From NCBI RefSeq assembly GCF_019649055.1, contig NW_026570305.1:558001-622000 (forward strand): 64,000 nt of DNA, read 5' to 3'. Positions 56,204-64,000 of the stretch are shown in pieces. The position numbers and the translations under genes were made by a program. How positions within the stretch are numbered: the first letter of the stretch is position 1; the number at the start of each line of letters is the position of its first letter. The notes beneath the pieces were generated by a model. It worked only from the letters and a program-made list of their open reading frames with translations. It did no database searches and had not been told where the DNA came from. Origin of the DNA: Paramacrobiotus metropolitanus. Lineage: Eukaryota > Tardigrada > Eutardigrada > Parachela > Macrobiotidae.

Positions 56204-56747
56204 TCACTCTTGTTTGATCTTGAGGACCTTTATTGTGATCTTAGTCTTTCCAAATCCATTGCAGTCGGCTTCGTATACTTGTGCCGGTCCAATTTGCTAC
56301 GAAAACCATAACATCACGTTAATAACGAGTTCGAGTAAGTTAGTACAGTGCCATAAGGCATATCATGGATGCCTCAGTTCTGCTTTATGAAATCTTTTAC
56401 GTAAAGTTTCTACGTAGTTTTTAATTCGCAAATACCTTGAAACTGCGCTGACGTTGCGAGTTGTCCCGGATTTCTTGTTTTCCTTTATCATCCCTGACAG
56501 TGGCGATAAATGCGAAATTTGAAAGATTCAGCTTCGGTGTCAGATTACTGTTGATGGCATCGACTAAGGCATTCAGTGGTTGCACTTTGGGCTTGGTAGC
56601 GGTAAAATCCGAGCATGCTCTCTGCGCAGCGGCGTTGACCTTCGTAAAGATGGCTTTCTCCATCTTACTACTGGCTTTCTCGTTTAGCACCAGTGCGGCA
56701 TTGGTCACCGCCAAAACAACAGCCGATAAAACTAAAAACGTGTACAT
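56204..56747 (-). CDS. G5: small secreted protein, family G
   Basis: Exons 56747-56436 and 56296-56204 (93 bp), phase 0; 134 residues. Signal peptide MYTFLVLSAVVLAVTNA, ALVLNEKASSKMEKAIFTKV, ACSDFTATK, a helical NALVDAINSNLTPKL, FAFIATVRD in place of the Trp-Glu segment, DNSQRQRSFK at the splice, and QVYEADCNGFGKTKITIKVL. Donor GTATTT is weaker than in the others. A TATAAATA box lies on the minus strand near 56850. Confidence 0.75.
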
Positions 56748-57620
56748 TTTTGTGTCAGAAAAATTACTGTGAAGCAGTTAATTTTGTTACTAAATACGGT
56801 TGCAAGGTTTCTGCAGATATTGCAGTATGTCGCCTGAGTCGCGCGGTATTTATACATAGTTGAAGACCTTGTTGTTATGAACGCAGCTGTGTCTATATGT
56901 ATTTTTCACAAATTGACGATCTCGGCGCAACAACAGACGGCGTATTGCGCTTTTTCAACAACATTGTTCGAATTCATTCTTAAGACTGCTTTTTGCCTCT
57001 GGCGCATAAAACGCGCAAACAAATGACAACAACAACCGACAACCGTAAAACATATCGGCAAAATGTCACAACAATCAATGACAACATCGGATAATTAAGC
57101 ACGTCTATTTAATCAGCATTCGGTAACAATTAAATCTTTTTGCGGTTAGCGTTATTGTTTAAGTGAGCAAGCTTGCGTACCGTACACATGTTGTCTAAAC
57201 CTAAGATTTTTTTTAATTAAATAACAACATGTGCCTTCGGCCAATCGCTAAATCAGACCATGATGTTGTGCTCTGCAGTTTCATTTGTGTGGAAAACACA
57301 AGACAGTAATTTCTTCGAACCGACGCTGTGCAATCTGCACTAGCAATATGTTCCAGTAAGTGATCAGGTCCAAGCAAGCGAACTGACTGTACAATACCGC
57401 GAACGATTGTATCGTATGATTCGTATCCGCCATAGCATTACTTTACCGTCAATCCAAACGTTACGAAATGTGATTCACTACTCACGATCCCGCGTAGCTT
57501 TAAAAAATCACTTTTTTAAACGAGGCTTTCTAAAAGCTATGTACTTCTGATCTAGGTATTACGCTTTACGCATTTTAAAAGAACAGCTTTTTGCAGTTAC
57601 CGGCATATTTTCACAAAAAC
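56748..57620. other. divergent promoter region of G5 and G6
   Basis: G5 (minus) and G6 (plus) are head to head. No exon found in between. Confidence 0.45.
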
Positions 57621-58169
57621 ATGCGTGCTCCATTAGCATTTTTACTGTTAACGATGTGCCTATTCACCGCACATTCGGCACTGGTCGTCAATAACAAAGG
57701 CCGAAATCGCATGGACCAAAGCGTTTTTAACACGGTCAACGCTGCCATTGATAAAGGCTGCTCGGCGTACACGACGTTTGTCAACAGTCCGGGTATGCGC
57801 AGGGACGGATGGAAGTACAACATGTTGGGCCCGCTGAACTGGATATTCGGGGAGTTCATTTCCGCTCTGAATGGCCACTTCGGGCATGATCCCTACGCTT
57901 GGGAAGTTACCACCAAAAGCGGCAATGAAACTGCAACATGGGATAATTTTCAGCGTCAGCGGGAATACAAGGTACGTGTCGAACGGCTCTGTGATATTTT
58001 GTGTAATGTACGTCAGTTATTCAAAATGGCGTATTTCGTGTCTAGCACAAGCTTACATTATTTTTCTTCTTTACAGCGCGATGGCCCGGAACAAATGTAT
58101 CAAGCTGTATGCAACAATAAGTTTCACGTTACAGTAAAAGTTGTTAGAGTGTCATATGATTCGAAGTGA
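57621..58169 (+). CDS. G6: small secreted protein, family G
   Basis: Exons 57621-57971 and 58077-58169 (93 bp), phase 0; 147 residues. Signal peptide MRAPLAFLLLTMCLFTAHSA, LVVNNKGRNRMDQSVFNTVN, GCSAYTTF, a longer middle (PLNWIFGEFISALNGHFGHD), YAWEVTTKSGN, WDNFQRQREYK at the splice, then EQMYQAVCNNKFHVTVKVV. The 105-nt intron (GTACGT...TTTACAG) is again a multiple of three without a stop, so retention keeps the frame. The Met at 57621 is preferred over 57591 because it starts the hydrophobic core. Confidence 0.78.
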   Translation: MRAPLAFLLLTMCLFTAHSALVVNNKGRNRMDQSVFNTVNAAIDKGCSAYTTFVNSPGMRRDGWKYNMLGPLNWIFGEFISALNGHFGHDPYAWEVTTKSGNETATWDNFQRQREYKVRVERLCDILCNVRQLFKMAYFVSSTSLHYFSSLQRDGPEQMYQAVCNNKFHVTVKVVRVSYDSK

Positions 58170-59042
58170 CAGTATTCGTTTCAGCAGGATCTGCAGCGGC
58201 AGTTGTTGAGTCATGTTATGATTAAATTCAAAATTAAATAATAATGGAGTATTTGCTGTACAATAATCAGGAAATCTTCGTTTATCCATGGTCTGAAACT
58301 GTCAGTTTTGTTTCATATATGTACGTACAACAGTTGAATATAGTGACTAGTATACTGTATTAAAGTCAATGGAATAGCGACTTATGGGATATTCACTACC
58401 AAAAGAGCATTGGTTGATCGCGAAGAGGTCAAGACGCTTCATAAGCAAGTTTAATATTTGGTAGAAATACAGTTCGTGGTTGCGACGTCGTGCATGTATG
58501 ACGTAATACAGATATGCCATGTGTGCATAAACGAAAATGTAAAAATGCCGCACAAAACGAGTGTCAAATTCTGTTTTGCAAATACAGTTTGACCCAAATT
58601 TAGTACCATAGAGAATTAGGGATGATCGAACTATACAGTTGTTATTACGGTATTTGCTCTTGGTTTTTGTGATTCAGAGGTGAAATAGCTTAACAGGCGC
58701 TTGAACCTTTGGGCACCATTCAACGGTACAGAAGATTTATTTTGTGGATGCGATAAACATGACTGGCTTAATAACCTGCCGATATACATACATGACTTAC
58801 ATGAGGAAAAAATAACATTTGGCTGACTCATCAGTCTGCAGTCTTCGGCGAATGTAACAGTATATACTTCGAGTATTCATTTAAGCAAAGCTGACTTTGC
58901 TAAACTGTAGTTAACAGATTCTATGACCAATGGATGAAGCAAACAACTCTTATAGTTAGATGAAAAACGAAGGCTTATCGAAAGGAACACATGAACAGTG
59001 CCTTCGGTTGCCAGGTTGATGGTGGACTTACGACTTTTGCTC
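58170..59042. other. 3' flanks of G6 and F6
   Basis: Convergent ends; nothing recognised. Confidence 0.45.
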
Positions 59043-59468
59043 CTACTTAGTCGGAATGTTAGGATTTCTGTTGCCACTGAAACCATCACCCGGATGTCTG
59101 GGACCTGCTGGACCGCGGCCCGGTCTTCCAGCGGCCCCACTGCCTGGATTCGGGCGTGGCTTGCTGCCACCACCAGGACTAGAATTCCGTCTTCGCACGC
59201 GAGATAGAGCAGGCGATCCAGACTGCGCACTGTGTCCACCAGATGGTCCGACTGCATCGTCCAAAGTGGCTGCCCCGTGGTCCTGAGCCGAAAGGTCACC
59301 TGCTACTTCTTCTCGCCTCTCCTTACCAGCGTCAGTGCCCATGGCGGCGTAAGCCATCTGATAAAGGTCAACAGACATGTTTATACAACTACCGGCAATG
59401 AATGTGAGAACACTTACCAGGGACAGAACAGCGGCGGTCACAATCATGGCGGTAGAAGCGAACTTCAT
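59043..59468 (-). CDS. F6: secreted Gly/Pro-rich peptide precursor, family F
   Basis: Exon 1 (59468-59418, 51 bp) is MKFASTAMIVTAAVLSL with GTAAGT in phase 0. Exon 2 (59357-59043) opens MAYAAMGTDAGKERREEVAG, continues with an acidic/Ser-rich pro-region, then SRVRRRN and a Gly/Pro/Arg-rich tail (GRPGRGPAGPRHPG). 121 residues. The RVRR site fits furin-type cleavage to release a basic Gly/Pro-rich peptide, a composition seen in glycine-rich antimicrobial peptides, but function is inferred only. The 60-bp intron is conserved with F7. It is divergently arranged with F7 and shares its upstream module. Confidence 0.8.
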   Translation of the reverse strand: MKFASTAMIVTAAVLSLVSVLTFIAGSCINMSVDLYQMAYAAMGTDAGKERREEVAGDLSAQDHGAATLDDAVGPSGGHSAQSGSPALSRVRRRNSSPGGGSKPRPNPGSGAAGRPGRGPAGPRHPGDGFSGNRNPNIPTK

Positions 59469-59685
59469 GGCTGTGGAGATAGTTAAGAAAACGTTCGTTA
59501 ATAGGTGGGAAAGTACTGTACTTTTGACTTTGGAAAACTGAATTGTGAATTTGACAGTGATACCACGCCGGCTTAAATAGGGATTTTGCTTAGGTCTTTT
59601 AGTCTGATCGCCCACTTGAGTTGGATGATTTCCTAGCACAGGAATTCTTGATGAAGCAGTTTAAGAGGAATTTTGAGAAATATCA

Positions 59686-59752
59686 GTATGTAGTGCCGGC
59701 ATTTACGCTGATAATGCTGGTTTGTCTGTAAGTGCTCGGCTGGTAAATTTGT
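59686..59752 (-). promoter_or_regulatory. family F upstream module, F6 copy
   Basis: On the minus strand: TTTACCAGCCGAGCACTTAC, AGACA, CAGCATTATCAGCG, AAATGCCGGCACTACATAC. Confidence 0.65.
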
Positions 59753-60890
59753 ACTGCTTGCGCTTTTAATGTGGTTCTGGAAAACTGCGAGCATGCGATG
59801 CATAGTTTCTGGAACTTCGCGAATAAAGCCGAAAATTGTTTATCGTAGTGCCGGTCTCCTAATACTGCTCCTAATAAATGCTGCAAAAATCTAGGGACGC
59901 GTGAATTCCTTGAGCTTTGGAAATTCTGTTGAGGTTTCTCCTCTCAAAGTGTAGTTCCTACATATTAAGCCATGTGTGATGCCGAAACGCCGAAACGCAT
60001 TGCCGAAGCGATAAAACATTGTTATTATTGACAAATTATTACAAAATTTACACAGTTTTAACCGGACACGGTTTTATCAATATTACACTGTACATGGGAC
60101 TTTGTCGTTGCCTTCAGGGAGTCCGTCAAGTGAATCTTAGAAATTTCATTTTATTTTCAAGCAGGTGCAATACACTCGCCATTTGCAGTAATTTTATTAT
60201 GAAAGTATCGTTTGACTAGCGTTTCAAATGACGATAGTGCTGTCTTCGGTTGTGCAGTGAATTTGTTTCGCGAACGCTTTCGATTAAACTATAGTTATTC
60301 CAATAGATTAATAACTATAGATTAATCGAACAATACAAATAACTTATTTGTATTGTTAGTTTTCGTCCTGTTTTGTGTTAGCTTTTTTCCTGGTATGCAT
60401 CTACATAAACGCATACATGCATCTCTTCTCGGGAAGCATTTTTGAAATGTCGACAATAAGTGTTTTGGGGAATATACGATATCTTTGGCTGGCAAAGTGT
60501 CGCATTAGCACGTTTTAGAGTGTTAACTAAGAAACGTTTGTTTTAGATAGCCTGCAAGGAAATTAAGCAGCAGGATCCTTAGCTTCTGTATAATTGTAAT
60601 ATAAGGAGAAACATTAGCATCCACCATTCGGTCGCACATGGGTTAACTTGAAAGCTCCTCTTCAGGACCGCAAAGCGAAAACACGGATAGAATCATTAAA
60701 GAGTGAGCGACTTCTGAATGTCAAGGTTTTGCAGGATTTATTATAAGCATAACAGCTAATTATAAAAGTGTTTATTTGTGCTGCATCGCAATATAGATAT
60801 TACGTTAAACAGTATTTGGCTGCAAAACTTCCAAAAATTATCCATTGCATGATCGCAGTTTTCCCGAACTACATTAAAAACGCAACAGCC

Positions 60891-60955
60891 ACAATTTTAC
60901 CAGCCGGGCACTTCAGACAAGTCAGCAGAATCAGCAAGAATGTCGGCACCACATA
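60891..60955 (+). promoter_or_regulatory. family F upstream module, F7 copy
   Basis: ACAATTTTACCAGCCGGGCA, CTTCAGACAAGTCAGCAGAA, TCAGCAAGAATGTCGGCACC. About 210-270 bp before the F7 ATG. Confidence 0.65.
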
Positions 60956-61162
60956 CAGGTTTTTTCTTTTAACTACTTCAACAAGAATTCCTGTGCGTGG
61001 AAATCGTCTAGCTCAGGTCCGCCATCAGACTAAACAGACCGACAGACAATCCGTATTTAAGCCTGCATCGTATCGCAAAGAAACTCACAATTCAATTTTC
61101 TAAAGTCAAAAAACCCTTTCACTAACGTACCAAAAGAACGATTTCCAGTTATTTCTGCAACC

Positions 61163-61645
61163 ATGAAGTTCACTCCTACTGCCATCATTGTGGCTGTTGC
61201 TGTCCTGTCGCTAGTAAGTGCTCCTACAATGGTTCCTGGTAACTGTAGAAATGAATCTGTTGACCTTTGTTAGATGACCTATGCCGCCATGGGCAATGAC
61301 ACCAGCAACGAGAAGCCAGCGAAAGCAGCAGGTGACCTTTCGATTCCGGATAACGGAGCGGTTGCTTCGGACGCCAACGATCAATCTGATGGCAACGGTG
61401 CAAAATCGGAGCCTGTTGTATCACGTGTGCGAAGGCATGGGGCAGGAGGTGGCGGAGGAGGTGGGGCAAGAGGTGGCGGAAAAGCTAGCGGAGGCAGCGG
61501 TAGGGGCTCTCAGGGAACTGGTGGGCATCAGAACGCGAAACCAGCTGGTGCGAAAGCTGTGCAAGGACATTCGTCCGATAAGAAGGGATCCAATGGTTTT
61601 AATGACGGCAGACAAACAGGAGTCGCGTGGGGCAATGCAGGATAA
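61163..61645 (+). CDS. F7: secreted Gly-rich peptide precursor, family F
   Basis: Exon 1 (61163-61213, 51 bp) is MKFTPTAIIVAVAVLSL ending at GTAAGT in phase 0; exon 2 (61274-61645, after TTTGTTAG) opens MTYAAMGNDTSNEKPAKAAG. An acidic pro-region leads to SRVRRHG, then a strongly Gly-rich basic tail (GGGGGGGARGGGKASGG, KKGSNGFNDGRQTG). 140 residues. Paralogue of F6 in exon structure, pro-region (GDLS, NGA) and site. Probable secretion and proteolytic release of the tail; an antimicrobial or cuticle/adhesive role is possible but not shown. Confidence 0.82.
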
Positions 61646-62439
61646 GTGGACTTTCAGGTTTCCCAGCTGCCATATCGGTCGTGATTTTCTTTCTGGTTAG
61701 CATAATATGATTTCCTATCTAATTTACATGTAGTTTGCTTTGTCTCTTGGCTACAGACCCACTAACTAAAGTTTGCGCAAATAATTTATCTGGTTTAAAA
61801 AATATATTTCATACAATCGCAGAAGATTTTTTAGCTTGGATGTTATTCTTACAGTTTGAATACACCATACCGCACTGTGTAACGGCGGTTTTTAATGTCA
61901 GTCGTAATCACTGAATTTACAAAGTAATAATAATCAACTAGCCTGTACAGTGAATTTCATCGCAAACTGAAGGACACCACACAAATAATACACCATTGAA
62001 CGAACATTGAACAGGTATGCTTGAGGAACAAAATATGCAAATTTCCATTTTTAAATTTTCCAAGCAGGGCATCGAAATGACAACAACGACTGTCAACGTA
62101 TTTGCCGCAGCGCTTTCTCCGAAGAAAGTCTCGAGTGTTTCCTCAAGATTGGGGCGGCAACGGTACGCTACCTATTTACCGGTAAAAATGCACATATTAA
62201 TTTTACCGGTAAAAATGCACATATTAATTTTTAAGCATCACACGCGTATCCAGGTCAGCAATCCACAAAGAATAACGGTTTTGCCAGCCATTGTACTGAC
62301 TGTAGTGTGTACACCCACTGTACCCTGTACAGCGAACATGACAGCATGAATGGCTGGTGAAATACTCGACAAAGTTTCTAAAAATTGCCCATCGCGTGAT
62401 CACGGTTTCACCGAACCACGTAGAAAGCGCTGCAAATAC
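61646..62439. other. intergenic stretch with a 27-bp tandem duplication
   Basis: Two copies of TTACCGGTAAAAATGCACAT plus TAATTTT lie at about 62177-62231. No gene seen. Confidence 0.55.
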
Positions 62440-62930
62440 AGTTTTACCAGCCGAACGGTTATGGACAGGTCTTGCATTCTCAGCGCAAATGTCGGCACCA
62501 CACACTGGCATTCCCTCTTAACTTGTACTTCATAAAATACTGCTGTGCTCGAAAATCACCTAACTCAAGTGGGCAGTCACGTTGGCGATCAGGCTTACAA
62601 ATCAGTCGAAAAGCCACATTTAGGCCTCCATTGTAACGCAAACAAATTCACGATTCTGCTTTCTGGAACCTGAAACTCTTTTTCTCACGCACTATACGTA
62701 CGAGCGCTTTCTTACTTTTTATGTAATCATAAAGTTTGACCCTTCCGGGGAATCTGGGCATACAGTTCTACGACGCGTACGAAGAGATATGGTGGATTCA
62801 GTATGCTCTGGAAGCTCAAGCGGTGGGAAGTCTTCACGTCACTCTCCGACCGTCTACAGCGTCAAAAAATTGGTTTTAATGGCGGCAAGCAGCATCGCAT
62901 TTGTCTCTAAGAGGATAAGTCGCAAAACCA
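62440..62930 (+). pseudogene. F8: family F remnant with conserved upstream module
   Basis: 62440-62505 carries the family module (TTTTACCAGCCGAAC, TCAGCGCAAATGTCGGCACC) and the following flank matches that of F7 up to about 62680. Where the signal peptide exon should be, none is readable. A short match to the F7 3' end (GGTTTTAATGGCGGCAAGCA against the NGFNDGRQ codons) lies near 62875. The gene body is deleted or decayed. Confidence 0.55.
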
Positions 62931-63235
62931 CCACTATTTCGGTCATCTGATCTCACACTTCGTGTGTGGACACGCACGCAGTGACATCAGATGCCCGATT
63001 TAGACTGGAATATGGGTTTTTACATTAAAATACGGTTGTCCAACAGTTTAAGTAACTTGCTTCGCCTCTTGGCTGTAACACCAGTTACTGTTGATTTCAG
63101 TTTCAGGCTTTCAGCCAAATTATTTGCTCTGCAGCAGAGCAGATAATTTTGCTGAAACTGAAATTTTTAAAGGTATTTTTTAGCTAGATAATTAACGTAA
63201 TATTATGCTATTCCCAGTCTAAGTAAACCGGCTAC
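62931..63235. repeat. inverted repeats after F8
   Basis: CATCTGATCTCACAC pairs imperfectly with AGTGACATCAGATG (62945-62993), and 63095-63163 is a long near-perfect palindrome (TTTCAGTTTCAG... to ...CTGAAACTGAAA) centred on GCTCTGCAGCAGAGC. Confidence 0.75.
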
Positions 63236-64000
63236 ATGCGTGGGGACAGGACCTTATCCCATATCGCAGCAACATCCGTGCGAGCTCAAGTGGCGGCGGC
63301 GGCACAGGCCAAGCCGAATAAGGTGATTAATTGTCCGAATATCCCGCAGGACTTCCAATTCTGTCTATTCAGCCTCCGGCATTTATAACCATTGGACCTT
63401 CTGGACCGGGAGCTACCCGCTTCCGTTAAGGGAAAACAACTTGACCGGGAACTAATCTGGATCAACTGTACTCTGTTTTTATACTGCCTGCTACTGTCGA
63501 TTTCTAATTTTGCACTGCGTGATGTGCCTCTGCATAATATTCGGACGTTAAGGTAATGAAAAATAAAGGGCTGTAAACCGGCGGTTTCGAAGCCAGTCAT
63601 GATGTACAATCGCGTGCTATATCGACCACAAAGACACTACAGAGTACAGAAACATTATTGTTCCATTGGTTCACACAAATGTCAATTAACAATAATCGCG
63701 TATCTTGATCATCCCTAATACGCTTTCACGAAAACAGGTGAACAACAAATCGAAACCTGAAAGAGTTTTTTGTTTACCCATGCAAACAAGTTTCTGCCGT
63801 GCACTGTCCTAGGGTTAAAGGGCATTCTGATACTGATCAACCATCTCCAAGATTACTCGGTAGTACGGAATGTACGAGAATGTACTCGTACAACACAAAC
63901 GTACCGCAGTGCCATGCCGCGTTGCACGTTTTTCAAATAGCGACATTGCGATCAAAAATTTTAATCATGCATGAGTTATGGTCGCTGCCTGTATAACGTT
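63236..64000. other. right end of window, unassigned
   Basis: A 54-codon ORF from 63236 (MRGDRTLSHIAATSVRAQVA start) and an overlapping Ser/Gly-rich frame are open, but neither has a paralogue or splice support. Nothing else recognised. Confidence 0.35.

Larger units (their letters stand above)
59469..61162. other. divergent upstream region of F6 and F7
   Basis: Holds the F6 module (59686-59752), the F7 module (60891-60955), TATTTAAG boxes for both genes (minus near 59573, plus 61051-61057), and two small hairpins (60283-60320 and AACAATACAAA/TTTGTATTGTT at 60331-60358). No exon found. Confidence 0.6.

Noticed and set aside
32859-58169. Family G as cystatins or dynein light chains
   Set aside because: The helix-then-strands layout is suggestive only; the cystatin QxVxG and dynein light chain signature residues are not present.
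63236-63400. 54-codon ORF near the right end as a family F gene
   Set aside because: No hydrophobic signal peptide, no splice-site pair and no similarity to F4-F7 beyond a short Ser/Gly run in another frame.

Overview
The window is nuclear DNA of an intron-rich invertebrate animal. Genes are split by short GT-AG introns, mostly 60-300 bp, and encode metazoan families: a BTB/kelch-type protein, astacin metalloproteases with LDLa, Ig and LRR modules, Ly6-like three-finger proteins and rhodopsin-class GPCRs. There are no bacterial-style operons. The mix would suit a small ecdysozoan such as a tardigrade, but nothing here proves the phylum. Exon structures were deduced by hand from splice sites, phase and paralogue comparison.

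Region 1 (1-10 kb): the 5' exon of a BTB protein on the minus strand; a pair of inverted paralogous genes for Gly/Pro/Tyr/Ala-rich secreted proteins (2035-2774 plus, 8597-9547 minus) with matching promoters; two copies of a tRNA-derived element; and astacin gene 1 with a decayed 3' LRR tail.

Region 2 (10-32 kb): a patchwork of duplicated blocks made of GPCR, Ly6-like and astacin genes. Intact members are GPCR 1, Ly6 genes at 12842-16442, 24362-25417 and 26800-27731, a five-domain astacin (20392-23909) and GPCR 2 (29032-31129). Broken copies lie at 18883-19268 and 19376-19690. The first intron of the 12842 gene carries a roughly 2.7 kb repeat insertion, and a retroelement ORF fragment sits at 17372-18292.

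Region 3 (32-63 kb): two interleaved families of small secreted proteins that I do not recognise. Family G (G1-G7 and an orphan exon) has a signal peptide, a helical N-terminal part with one Cys, a W-E beta segment, and a separate last exon carrying a Y-x-A-x-C motif. Family F (F1-F8) has a signal peptide on its own exon of exactly 51 or 54 bp ending in phase 0, then usually an exon opening with x-x-Y-A or similar; F5-F7 carry an R-V-x-R processing-type site before a Gly- or Pro-rich tail. The G-F pair is segmentally duplicated (32.8-35.4 kb and 36.7-44.9 kb), and in the second copy F2 is split by a 4.8 kb insertion that contains a repeat-flanked gag-like retroelement. Several F genes share an upstream module and a TATTTAAG core promoter.

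Forldback elements, perfect hairpins and small tandem duplications are scattered throughout, two of them inside GPCR introns. No CRISPR, rRNA or convincing canonical tRNA was seen.
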